From Nothophaeocryptopus gaeumannii (lineage: Eukaryota; Ascomycota; Dothideomycetes; Mycosphaerellales; Mycosphaerellaceae), in assembly GCA_031771865.1 (NCBI GenBank), contig JASISA010000041.1:1-64000 (forward strand): a DNA stretch of 64,000 bases. Direction: 5' to 3'. This document shows positions 1 through 9,248 of the stretch, in pieces (the first letter of the stretch is position 1; the number at the start of each line of letters is the position of its first letter). Both the position numbers and the translations under genes were made by a program. The notes beneath the pieces were generated by a model. That model searched no databases, was not told where the DNA came from, and worked only from the letters and a program-made list of their open reading frames with translations.

Positions 1-283
1 GACATCCCAAGTCCGTGCTGTGCCTTATGATAGCTCTCCTGCAGCTGTGTTGCTGAGCCACGACCTCACCAAAGAGACCCAAGCGAAGGATCCCGCGTTT
101 GGAAGCCACATTCCACAAGAGATCATGATATTCGTACGCCAATGCAGTGAAGACATGAACACACGAGGGAGCGACGCTCGACTCGATGGGTGTCCCACAA
201 GATGGCTGCATATCTGGACCGTTGAGCTCCAGACAGGCGTCCATGCTGTAAAGTCTTCATGGCCTGGCGGAGACAAGGCTTAA

Positions 284-436
284 TGTCGTCAGCTGCTTGA
301 AGAAAGGGTCTATGAGCCGCTTCCGGATCACTTTGGCAGCCACAATCGAGTCATATCAGGTGATACCTTGAGGATGGAGTACATGAGGAATAGAACTCTA
401 AATAATTACCTCAAAGAACACTTGGTAGCCGTGTGA
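284..436 (+). pseudogene. Kinase N-lobe-like fragment (copy A)
   Basis: A short frame between a TAA at 281-283 and a TGA at 434-436 reads like the alphaC-to-hinge part of fungal small kinases. It has an E-x-VYE start, then a hydrophobic strand, RMEYM and a TLNNYL segment. This lines up by eye with the VYE...TLREFL part of the intact kinase at 4143-4925, although it lies on the opposite strand. No catalytic loop follows. The resemblance is short and made by eye, so it may be coincidental; if real it is a relic of a second, diverged kinase. Confidence 0.3.
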
Positions 437-980
437 CACGCGCATTTGCGCTCGTCACCCCCAAGGACCCGCCCTGATGCATCTGGATACCCGCCTTTTC
501 ACCAAAACGAGCTGTCTTCTGGTCTTGTTATCAGTTTCTAATCCTTGCCAGGGTGAGCGCCTTCCACGCAGGAAGCAGATCAGCAAAGTGGTCGAAACCA
601 TACACGTCCCGCCTAATCGCTGTGCTCGACATATACTCGCCGCCACGCGAGCACAGGCAGGGCTCTGCAGAAACGAGGGATACACGGATCATGGCATTGG
701 CGAAAGGCGCGTACAGGTCGCTCTATGCTCGACGCGGTTTCCAGCGGGCCACGTAGGTAGCCATATACAGGTATCGTAGCAGGATTCTAGCTCGCTGCCT
801 TGATGAGTCAGCATGCATGTTACCAGTGAAGACACGGATAAATACTGCAAGAGGGACGAGGTGGTCAGGTGGGCAATGGTGAGCTATATTATACTGGACG
901 ACGTCTCGTACCCCCTTCATCTTACTCTCATAACTTCTGCCTTAGAACCTACCACTACCAAACAGCAGAACCTCGACATC

Positions 981-1148
981 ATGTGCGTCCGCCAATTCCA
1001 GACCGTCGTGCACGCGAAGTGCGCGGCACGACCCAAGCACAAGACAGAGGTTATTGTTATGACCCAGTGTGCCGCCAAGTGTGGCAATTACACAGACCAG
1101 CACATGGGCCAAACCACGAAGCGCAATACCATGTGTCCCAAGTGCTAA
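981..1148 (+). CDS. Small Cys-rich ORF, 55 aa (copy A)
   Basis: The ORF starts at the ATG in GACATCATGTGC and encodes 55 residues with six cysteines (C2, C14, C29, C33, C52, C55), ending MCPKC. The protein is basic, with no signal peptide or membrane segment seen. It is open in this copy although neighbouring sequence of copy A carries many indels. One residue differs from copy B, Lys to Asn. I do not recognise the family; spaced CxxxC and CxxC pairs suggest metal binding, which is inference only. An intron-like sequence (GTGAGT, then TACTGACTAT and TTAG) follows the stop, so the transcript may be spliced downstream or the true gene may use another frame. Confidence 0.4.
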   Translation: MCVRQFQTVVHAKCAARPKHKTEVIVMTQCAAKCGNYTDQHMGQTTKRNTMCPKC

Positions 1149-1447
1149 GGGGTCACAAATGTGAGTCGCGCCGGCGCAGGCTCGAGTTGGTACGGGAACC
1201 CTGGTACTGACTATAAAACTTAGTGTGGTTGGACAACGTCGCAGCTATACTCAGGAGTCACGGCTTGACGTTTGATGGAAGGCAGTATACGGGGTTTCAG
1301 CTGGAACTAACGGACATCAAGGCTTGTTCATCTGCGTGCTCGGCAACGTCAATGCGCATAAGCAAAGATTCTCACAGTCATTATCGTACATCAGAAATCT
1401 GAATCGTTGCACAATCCCTGTGGCACTCCATTTCGCAGCCTCGTGAC

Positions 1448-2216
1448 CTAGCATGTTGTATCGTCCTGTTGAGCTTCACAATCGCCAAATCTCTGACACA
1501 TTCGGCAGAGTCATTGCCTCTGCCGCCAACAGTTCTCGATGACACTGTGAGCCAAGATGCCTTCAGTACTTGGAAACTTCAAATTCCTAAAAAGTGCCTC
1601 GATCTTCCAAGTCATCGATACTGTCCAGGTTTGCGTAGGTTCGTGACGCAATGTCATTATCTCGTAGATAGCACTCCCGACGGCGAAAAAGGTCAGAGTG
1701 GTGATCAATCCGTGTGGGATCCCGTGAGATATGCCTTCGCCCCTTCAAGCTGTATGCGTCATGGACTGTGCCATCAGGTGCACAATATTTGCCTTGAAAG
1801 TCGCCAAGTTGTAAATCACATTTGTCGTTGATGAAACAGTTCTGGACTGGATATCGCAGTGAAAGACTTGCATGGTGTGGATGTAATCCACAGCTTCTGC
1901 GAGCTGTCGCGACCACTTCAATTTGTCCTGAGGACTACGTGGGGTCTCATTGAGAAACTCGCGCAATGTGCCATTCGCCGCTCTCCCTAGGCGCAAGCCT
2001 GCCGGGTCCTGGCCGTAGTATGGCATTCGCAGGTGGCTACCAAGGATCTGCAACGCTGGCTTCTGTGTTCGATAACTTGCGGTCCTCAGCGACGTGCGGG
2101 TACTTTAGCACTTGCTCGTTTCCGAGGTCTCCGACGAAGCTGGTACTACCAGTAGCAAGGATTGCTCGCACTCCGGTGGCATGTATGACCATGACTTGAG
2201 GTTTATCGCTCGACAT
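1448..2216 (-). pseudogene. Broken copy of the subtelomeric kinase
   Basis: This is the copy A equivalent of the kinase at 4143-4925, with the same start (ATG at 2216-2214) and stop (TAG at 1450-1448). Several small indels move the reading frame at least twice, so recognisable pieces fall in different frames: the TLREFL segment near 1960, the F-H-C-D catalytic loop near 1860, and the alphaF region. The HCDI motif is followed by frame loss. It is a pseudogene as given, unless the indels are sequence errors. Confidence 0.75.
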
Positions 2217-2500
2217 TTCTGTTGTCTAGGCTGATCAGCGAGCTAACAATGAAACCACACTTTTGTGATGTATGTACTCGATCCAACGAGGCCTTGCGGA
2301 ACTCGGGAGGTCCCGTTTGAGTCCGGAGAGCACAGGACTACTTTAATCTATAGTGTGACCGCCTAGCCCGAAGTTGATCGTTCGACTGATGGGCGCAAAT
2401 GTGCAAGCGACGAGATGTGGAATACAAACAGACGAGATAATATATTGGTGGATTGAGATGCCAGGGCTTCAATGCGTCACGGTATTTTCATCCCGGGCTC

Positions 2501-2675
2501 AACCCTAACCCTAACCCTAACCCTAACCCTAACCCTAACCCTAACCCTAACCCTAACCCTAACCCTAACCCTAACCCTAACCCTAACCCTAACCCTAACC
2601 CTAACCCTAACCCTAACCCTAACCCTAACCCTAACCCTAACCCTAACCCTAACCCTAACCCTAACCCTAACCCTA
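2501..2675. repeat. Interstitial telomere repeat (CCCTAA)n
   Basis: About 29 uninterrupted CCCTAA hexamers are visible, followed by GGGCCCCCAC and the start of unit copy B. Read left to right this is the C-rich strand, the orientation expected at a left chromosome end. The inner unit therefore has the layout of a normal telomere-adjacent segment, while copy A lies outside it. No degenerate hexamers were seen, unlike old interstitial telomere tracts, which usually decay. Confidence 0.97.
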
Positions 2676-2968
2676 GGGCCCCCACGACATCCCAAGTCCG
2701 TGCTGTGCCTTATGATAGCTCTCTGCAGCTGTGTTGCTGAGCCACGACCTCACCAAAAGAGACCCAAGCGAAGGATCCCGCGTTTGGAAGCCACATTCCA
2801 CAAGAGATCATGATATTCGTACGCCAATGCAGTGAAGACATGAACACACGAGGGAGCGACGCTCGACTCGATGGGTGTCCCACAAGATGGCTGCATATCT
2901 GGACCGTTGAGCTCCAGACAGGCGTCCATGCTGTAAAGTCTTCATGGCCTGGCGGAGACAAGGCTTAA

Positions 2969-3121
2969 TGTCGTCAGCTGCTTGAAGAAAGGGTCTATGA
3001 GCCGCTTCCGGATCACTTTGGCAGCCACAATCGAGTCATATCAGGTGATACCTTGAGGATGGAGTACATGAGGAATAGAACTCTAAATAATTACCTCAAA
3101 GAACACTTGGTAGCCGTGTGA
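2969..3121 (+). pseudogene. Kinase N-lobe-like fragment (copy B)
   Basis: This is the copy B counterpart of the 284-436 fragment. The same VYE and TLNNYL pieces are bounded by TAA at 2966-2968 and TGA at 3119-3121. The stretch matches copy A without a frame change, but it is too short to judge selection. Confidence 0.3.
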
Positions 3122-3666
3122 CACGCGCATTTGCGCTCGTCACCCCCAAGGACCCGCCCTGATGCATCTGGATACCCGCCTTTTTCACCAAAACGAGTTG
3201 CTCCTTCTTGGTCTTGTTATCAGTTTCTAATCCTTGCCAGGGTGAGCGCCCACGCAGGAAGCAGATCAGCAAAGTGGTCGAAAACCATACACGTCCCGCC
3301 TAATCGCTGTGCTCACGACATATACTCGCCGCCACGCGAGCACAGGCAGGGCTCTGCAGAAACGAGGGATACACGGATCAGGCGGCATTGGCGAAGGCGT
3401 ACAGGTCGCTCTATGCTCGACGCGGTTTCCAGCGGGCCACGTAGGTAGCCATATACAGGTATCGTAGCAGGATTCTAGCTCGCTGCCTTGATGAGTCGGC
3501 ATGCATGTTACCAGTGAAGACACGGATAATACTGCAAGAGGGACGAGGTGGTCAGGTGGGCAATGGTGAGCTATATTATACTGGACGACGTCTCGTACCC
3601 CTTCATCTTACTCTCATAACTTCTGCCTTAGAACCTACCACTACCAAACAGCAGAACCTCGACATC

Positions 3667-3834
3667 ATGTGCGTCCGCCAATTCCAGACCGTCGTGCACG
3701 CGAACTGCGCGGCACGACCCAAGCACAAGACAGAGGTTATTGTTATGACCCAGTGTGCCGCCAAGTGTGGCAATTACACAGACCAGCACATGGGCCAAAC
3801 CACGAAGCGCAATACCATGTGTCCCAAGTGCTAA
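3667..3834 (+). CDS. Small Cys-rich ORF, 55 aa (copy B)
   Basis: Same length and frame as the ORF at 981-1148, with one amino-acid difference. A pyrimidine-rich leader precedes the ATG. After the TAA stop at 3832-3834, the sequence GTGAGTCG...TACTGACTAT...CTTAG between 3846 and 3910 has all the marks of a fungal intron. It leads into an open frame of about 44 codons ending LGNVQCA. Either the intron lies in the 3' UTR or a longer spliced protein exists in another frame. Function unknown. Confidence 0.4.
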   Translation: MCVRQFQTVVHANCAARPKHKTEVIVMTQCAAKCGNYTDQHMGQTTKRNTMCPKC

Positions 3835-4142
3835 GGGGTCACAAATGTGAGTCGCGCCGGCGCAGGCTCGAGTTGGTACGGGGAACCCTGGTACTGACTA
3901 TAAAACTTAGTAACACCGTTGGACAACGTCGCAGCTATACTCGGGAGTCACGGCTTGACGTTTGATGGAAGGCAGTATACGGGGTTTCAGCTGGAACCTA
4001 ACGGACATCAAGGCTTGTTCATCTGCGTGCTCGGCAACGTCCAATGCGCATAAGCAAAGATTCTCACAGTCATTATCGTACATCAGAAATCTGAATCAAG
4101 TTGCACAATCCCTGTGGCACTCCCATTTCGCAGCCTCGTGAC

Positions 4143-4925
4143 CTAGCATGTTGTATCGTCCTGTTGAGCTTCACAATCCGCCAAATCTCTGACACATTCC
4201 CGGGCAGAGTCGTACCTCTGCCGCCAACAGTTCTCGATGACACTGTGAGCCAAGATGCCTTCAGTACTTGGAAACTTCAAATTCCTAAAAAGTGCCTCGA
4301 TCTCTTCCAAGTCATCGATACTGTCCAGGTTTGCGTAAGGTTCGTGACCTGTCATTATCTCGTAGATAGCACTCCCGACGGCGAAAAGGTCAGAGTGGTG
4401 ATCAATCCGTGTGGGATCCCGTGGGAGATATGCCTTCGCCCCTTCCAAGCTGTATGCGTCATGGACTGTGCCATCAGGTGCACAATATTTGCCTTGAAAG
4501 TCGCCAAGTTGCAAATCACATTTGTCGTTGATGAAACAGTTCCTTGGACTGATATCGCAGTGAAAGACTTGCATGGTGTGGATGTAATCCACAGCTTCTG
4601 CGAGCTGTCGCGACCACTTCAATTTGTCCTGAGGACTACGTGGGGTCTCATTGAGAAACTCGCGCAATGTGCCATTCGCCGCTCTCCCTAGGCGCAAGCC
4701 TGCCGGGTCCTGGCCGTAGTATGGCAGTATTCGCAGGTGGCTACCAAGGATCTCGTAAACGCTGGCTTCGTGTTCGATAACTTTGCGGTCCTCAGCGACG
4801 TGCGGGTACTTTAGCACTTGCTCGTTTCCGAGGTCTCCGACGAAGCTGGTACTACCAGTAGCAAGGATTGCTCGCACTCCGGGTGGCATGTATGACCATA
4901 TGACTTGAGGTTTATCGCTCGACAT
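4143..4925 (-). CDS. Small subtelomeric protein kinase, 260 aa
   Basis: A single-exon ORF encodes a minimal protein-kinase fold. Lys39 in VLKYP is the likely ATP-binding lysine, and Glu51/53 fall in the alphaC position. The catalytic loop is HCDISPRN (His122, Asp124, Asn129), and the metal-binding motif is GDFQG (Asp142), in place of DFG. A SDLFAVGSAIYEI segment matches the alphaF helix of fungal Ser/Thr kinases. The catalytic Lys, Asp and Asn are kept, so activity is possible. The HRD arginine is replaced by Cys, making it a non-RD kinase. No regulatory domain, signal peptide or membrane segment is seen. The gene reads toward the telomere tract. The protein class is clear; its substrate cannot be told from sequence. 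Confidence 0.8.
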   Translation of the reverse strand: MSSDKPQVIWSYMPPGVRAILATGSTSFVGDLGNEQVLKYPHVAEDRKVIEHEASVYEILGSHLRILPYYGQDPAGLRLGRAANGTLREFLNETPRSPQDKLKWSRQLAEAVDYIHTMQVFHCDISPRNCFINDKCDLQLGDFQGKYCAPDGTVHDAYSLEGAKAYLPRDPTRIDHHSDLFAVGSAIYEIMTGHEPYANLDSIDDLEEIEALFRNLKFPSTEGILAHSVIENCWRQRYDSARECVRDLADCEAQQDDTTC

Positions 4926-5212
4926 TTCTGTTGTCTAGGGCTGATCAGCGAGCTAACAATGAAACCACAATTCTCAGATGTGTACGTACCTCGACCAACG
5001 AGGCCTTGCGGAACTCGTATGGCTCCTGCTGAGTCCGAGAGCACAGGACTACTTAATCTATAGTGACCGCCTAGGCCCGAAGTTGGATCGTCTGAGACTG
5101 ATGGGCGCAAATGTGCAAGCGACGAGACGTGGAATACAAATGGACGAGATAATATATTGGTGGATTGGAGATGCTTAGTCATAATGTCACGTGGTATTTT
5201 CATCCCGGGGCT

Positions 5213-5230
5213 CACGGCTCTCGCGCCGTG
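5213..5230. repeat. Hairpin at inner border of the subtelomeric unit
   Basis: CACGGC (5213-5218) and GCCGTG (5225-5230) form a 6-bp stem with a TCTCGC loop. It lies exactly where copy A and copy B stop matching, because copy A is cut at GGGCTC by the telomere repeats. It may mark the true end of the repeat unit. Confidence 0.5.
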
Positions 5231-5889
5231 GCCCCCACAGCCCATGCGCAGCCTTTAAAAACTTGACAGGGATCTCAGACCTGGCACCCTGGCACATTGT
5301 CATCTACCTGAATTGGATCTTGACTTCCCGAACCGCGCATGAATCTGCTTGAATTATCCTTCCTATAGCTGCTCGCATTCGTTTCGCTCTCTAACAAATG
5401 CCCCCGGCCAGGGCGGAGATCCGTGCTCCCCTGAATGGATGGCACCTGACTCTGATAAGTGATCAGAGGGGGACTATTCTCCCTTCTATGTTGCGACCAT
5501 TGCTCCCCCCTCGCTGGACTGTAGCTCGGTAGCAGGAGGCCGGAGTCTGTTCGTGAGCAATATAGCAATCGATGCTTGCCTCTTGCAACGAGGTGTTTCT
5601 AGCAGTGAGCTAACGGTACGGGAGAACAGATAGTCCTTACTTGGACGCAAAATGCTTTACGAGTTGGCATTCGGGACCATCGAGTAGGTAGCACAGCGAT
5701 CTCGACTCGAAGAGATTCCGGACATCTGAATCTAGAAACACTATTCGCAAACATCTCGAATGTCGGTTCCGGGAAATCTATATTGTGTAGCTTAATATTT
5801 CGCAACGCACTTGTTGACCTATACTTATTAGGCCTTCTAGCTGGCGATCTACAGTGTTGAAAGCCTCCATCGTAGCGCATCTTGGCACC
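5231..5889. other. No clear gene; low-support minus ORF
   Basis: This is single-copy sequence between the subtelomeric unit and the ankyrin gene. A 97-aa minus ORF at 5275-5568 ends in a short acidic SQDPIQVDDN stretch but resembles no family I know. No splice-supported gene was found. Confidence 0.3.
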
Positions 5890-6345
5890 ATGTCGGGCAC
5901 CCGCTCATCCTGCGAAGACGCCGTGAACCAGTCTGGCAAACTCTCCGAACAGCTTGACGGCCACCATGAGCTGTTCCAAGCGTGCCACAAGGGAGACTTA
6001 GATATTGTCAAGTCACTGCTCGATCCTGGTCGGGCTCCTAGGGTCAATAGTCATTCTCAGGCAAAGGCGTTGGTTCTGGCTATAGAGCACTAGCAGCTGG
6101 AAATTGCTAATGCTATCTTGGATGCTGGCGAGGTCGATGTCCTTTACTGCTTCAACCCAAAAATGCCTATCAATATGTACGAGGCTTGCAAGCTTGAAGT
6201 CCTTCGGTACGAAGCGTTTGCTCTTATCGAACAGGAACCCCACCTAGGAGGTTCGTCAACATATACTCTAGAAGTTCGGACTCAGTACTTCGGGTTGATG
6301 AAGCGCATCGAAGAGAGAGGACGCATAACAGCTGATGGGAAATGA
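5890..6345 (+). pseudogene. Ankyrin-repeat protein with in-frame TAG
   Basis: The frame opens at MSGTRSS and contains ankyrin-type helices: ELFQACHKGDLDIVKSLLD, then LVLAIEH-stop-QLEIANAILDAGEVDV, then the MYEACKLEVLRYEAFALIE helix. A single TAG at 6091-6093 interrupts an otherwise open frame that runs to TGA at 6343-6345. A CAG (Gln) codon there would restore the family pattern, so the break looks like a C-to-T change at a CpA site. At about 151 codons it is short for an ankyrin protein and may be a fragment. Function unknown; ankyrin repeats bind other proteins. Confidence 0.6.
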
Positions 6346-6689
6346 TCTACGACCTGAAGCAGGTTAGCGTCTTGGTCAGAAAGGGTTGGTAAAGGCGAGG
6401 TGGGACGCTACATACCTTTGTTACTTACTCAAGGGACTCAATGCTAGCCAGAATATAGTTCGCGTTTTGATCTTATGCTCGTTGCTCAGACTGTGCACCT
6501 GCCAGCAAGAGATCATGTCATTTAGTGCATATCAGTTGGCCTTCCACAATTGGCTGTCGCAGTATCGCTAAGTCGCTATGAGCTTAGGTATAAGCCCGCA
6601 TCCGTTCGACAGTTCCTCGTTGTGAATACGTTGCGTGGCATCACCTAGGACGAGAAGCCAATGCGAGTCCAATTAATTTCGAGTCAGGT

Positions 6690-8240
6690 GATAGGCGCAC
6701 ATCGCCGCTGATAGTACTCTCACCGAGTGGCTTCTCTAAGAAGCACAGCCCAGCCGAGTGTAACTACGAGATCTACGACAAGGAACTACTTGCGATTATC
6801 CGCTGTTTTGAGGAGTGGCGCCCAGAGCTAGAAGGCGCCGAACACCCGATTAAAGTATTATCCGACCACCGGAATCTAGAGTACTTTGCAACATCTAAGC
6901 AGTTGAACCGCCGACAAGCCCGCTGGTCCGAATTCCTGTCCCGTTTCAAGTTTAAGATTACGTACCGTCCTGGCAAGTTAGGCCAGAAGCCAGATGCTCT
7001 GACCAGGAGGTCAGACGACCTTCCAAAGGAGGGGGACGAACGCCTCCAGCACCAGAGTCAGGTAGTTCTCAAACGCGAGAACGTAGTAGCCGTTATAGAG
7101 GTCGAACGCCTAAGGCTAAAGAAGAAGGTTACGTTCTCTGATCAGATTACTACCTGGACAATTCCTAGCCGGCCAACCCGACTATATGCCTGCCCTGTCC
7201 GAAGACCGCTAGACGCGGAAACCCAAGAGGCTAGCGACCAGAGAATCACACTCCCAGAGGAGATCCAGGATCTCGTAGACTCAAGCTATCCCGAAGACGA
7301 GCTTCTACAAGGAATACTCCGAGCAATCCGCCAAAGGAAGAATAGACACCCGAAGATCCAGCTAGCACAATGCGAGATCAAGAGTGACCGCTTGTTCTAC
7401 CGAAAGCGACTGTATGTTCCTGAGAACGGAGAGCTATACAACCAGATTGTGCGCCTTTGCCACGAGTCCCCTGCTGCGGGACACCCTGGCCGCGCCCGTA
7501 CTTACCAGCTTGCCTCGCAAGAGTACTACTGGCCCGGTATGAGTTCGTACATCCGCCGATGGGTCCGTAACTGCCACGTCTGTAGCCGTATTAAGCCGAG
7601 CCGACAAAGAAATCAGGGCTTATTACAGCCATTGCCAACGCCAGAGCGAGCATGGGATTATATCTCGATGGACTTTATAGTGCACCTCCCGCTATCTGAG
7701 GGCTACGATGCTATCCTGGTAGTCGTAGATCGCCTTACGAAACTAAGACACTATATCCCCTGCCATACTACCGATGGTGCAGAGGAAGTCGCCCGACTCT
7801 TTGTAAGAAACATCTTCCGAATCCACGGCAAGCCGATCAATATCGTTTCCGACCGCGATGCTAAGTTCATGTCTGACTTCTGGAAACACTTAAGCGCAAG
7901 GCTTCGGATAAAAGCCTCACCCTCAACAGCCTTCCATCCGCAGGCCGATGGTCAGACCGAGAGACTAAACGCTGTGCTGGAACAGCACCTACGCGCCTAC
8001 GTAACCTACCTCCAAGACGATTGGGTAGAATGGCTTCCGCTTGCCGAATTCTCTGCCAACTCTGTGTTCTCTGAGACTACCGGACTCTCGCCGTTCTTCG
8101 CAACTTATGGGTATCAGCCCCGCCTAGGCATTGAAGTCCTAGATCCTGCCGACCCTGTTCCTACTGTAAGGGTCTATGCAAATGTTATTCATAAGGTGCT
8201 AGCCTCTAGATACAAAGATTGCAAAGCTGAAGAGAAGAAG
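6690..8240 (+). mobile_element. Gypsy (Ty3) LTR retrotransposon, truncated pol
   Basis: Only the 3' half of a Ty3/Gypsy pol is present. Recognisable similarity starts inside RNase H at FSKKHSPAECNYEIYDKELL and stops shortly after the integrase core. No LTR, primer site, gag, protease or reverse transcriptase was found nearby. Both ends look abrupt. The fragment lies between the ankyrin relic and the Copia element, in a stretch that has collected repeats. Confidence 0.85.
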
Positions 8241-8291
8241 ACTCAATGGTTCTACTTCAGCCCTTATGTAGACCGTCCTGCTGCTCCTTAG
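6723..8291 (+). pseudogene. Gypsy RNase H-integrase fragment
   Basis: One open frame of about 520 codons covers the end of RNase H (YDKELLAIIRCFEEWRPEL, SDHRNLEYF) and the connection YRPGKLGQKPDALTRR. It continues through the H2C2 integrase zinc finger (HESPAAGHPG with a CHVC pair) to the integrase core. The catalytic residues are visible in MDFIV (Asp), SDRDAKF (Asp) and AVLEQH (Glu). The frame is open, so decay is recent or slight, but the protein lacks reverse transcriptase and cannot be autonomous. The last ~20 residues before the stop at 8289-8291 do not look like Gypsy sequence and probably come from the flank. Confidence 0.85.
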
Positions 8292-8980
8292 AACCATGTA
8301 GAAGGTACCGTCGCCCACAACTTATCCATCGCTGGCACGCACAGACATTCAACTCCCATGTTGGGAGCTGAATGTCCGTGCCACCAGCATGATTGCTTCA
8401 CATGCATGCCGCTAATGTAGGTGTGTTAGTTCTCCAAAGCAGGGTTCAACGGAAATCGATTGGCTCTCGTCAAAACCGATGTTAGCGCGGAACAGCGACT
8501 CCGCACTCCAGTATTAGCGACATCCCTAGACATCTTGATCTGCCTACCATGAGTGCGACAATGCAAAGGAAGAAGCGGAAACGGGCATAATGAAGAAAAC
8601 TGTGCTCCGGCTGCTAAGCGTCGCAGACCCGCTATCGCTTAGGGTAAGAAATTCACATGCGAAGGCAGCCCAGAGGCCAGAAAGCAGACGCTTACTGCAC
8701 GAAGTCTGCTAAAGGTTCCTCGCGAAAGTGCCGAAGAACGAAATCGTCGCTGGAAGGCTAAGGAAACCGCACCATTGCAGATTATGCCATCTACGGCTGG
8801 TTTGTTAGCGGCTTCGCGCCCGCACCCACTTCTTGGTGCGATCGAACTGGAGTACCTTTGGTGATACGGCATTTGTGCAACACATTGTGCAACCTTGTCT
8901 TTGGGAACTTTTAGGCCTTTGATTGCCTGTCTTCTCTTCTGGCGCTCTTTCTCTGAATCTCGTCTTTACTCGCTGATACA
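8292..8980. other. Spacer without recognised gene
   Basis: No recognised coding region was found. It contains the inverted repeat at 8331-8388 and a broken plus frame at about 8644-8860 (basic, EERNRRWKAKETAP). That frame may be the tail of a lost ORF but matches nothing I recognise. Confidence 0.4.
8331..8388. repeat. Imperfect inverted repeat (hairpin)
   Basis: GCTGGCACG...GACATTCAACTCCCA pairs with TGGGAGCTGAATGTC...GTGCCACCAGC around a 3-base TGT turn. There are two small bulges and one mismatch. It could be a leftover of a small foldback element; no target duplication was found. Confidence 0.6.
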
Positions 8981-9238
8981 ATGGACGCCAGATACATAGG
9001 CGTTCCCGAATACGACTCTGACGATAATTTATTCTTCAGCCTCTTGGAGTTCCAGCATCGATTGTTCAGGATTATACTACAGGATGATCTCGTTTGTCCA
9101 GCTCTGCCCGATTTCCCTACTGTACCCGATGGTTATCGACTAGAGCAAGTTCATGTTACCGCTGAGATGGACGAAGTGCTTCGAGTATCGGCGCTAATTG
9201 CGTCAGGGTTGGTTCATCCCCGCAGGAGGCGACTATAG
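8981..9238 (+). CDS. Hypothetical 85-aa protein
   Basis: A short acidic ORF starts MDARYIGVPEYDSDDN and ends HPRRRRL. No domain, signal peptide or membrane segment is recognised. It sits between the Gypsy fragment and the Copia 5' LTR and is followed within 11 bases by a perfect hairpin. It may be part of a transposon-derived or lost gene. Low support beyond the open frame and ATG context. Confidence 0.25.
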   Translation: MDARYIGVPEYDSDDNLFFSLLEFQHRLFRIILQDDLVCPALPDFPTVPDGYRLEQVHVTAEMDEVLRVSALIASGLVHPRRRRL

Positions 9239-9248
9239 TTTGCGAGCG

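Larger units (their letters stand above)
1..2500. repeat. Subtelomeric unit, copy A (outer)
   Basis: This stretch is repeated in the same orientation at about 2685-5212. Both copies start at GACATCCCAAGTCCG, and copy A ends at CATCCCGGGCTC, directly abutting the CCCTAA array. The copies are near-identical in bases, but copy A has many one- to few-base insertions and deletions against copy B, for example near 42, 503, 560, 595 and 905. These break the kinase gene at its right end. The density of small indels could reflect decay of a non-functional copy or uncorrected long-read sequence at a contig edge. Copy A starts at base 1 of the window, so the array may continue to the left. Confidence 0.9.
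2676..5212. repeat. Subtelomeric unit, copy B (inner)
   Basis: This is the second copy of the 1-2500 unit, lying directly inside the telomere-type array. It carries a complete kinase gene on the minus strand at its right end, a small cysteine-rich ORF on the plus strand in the middle, and a kinase-like fragment near the left end. Its left border reads GGCCCCCACGACATCCC, and just past its right border the sequence reads GTGGCCCCCACAGCCC. The shared GGCCCCCAC could mark the ends of the repeating unit. Confidence 0.9.

Noticed and set aside
2453..2813. Open frames through the CCCTAA array (Asn-Pro, Leu-Thr, Arg-Val and Gly-Leu dipeptide repeats)
   Set aside because: They are translations of the telomere hexamer in several frames and have no coding meaning.
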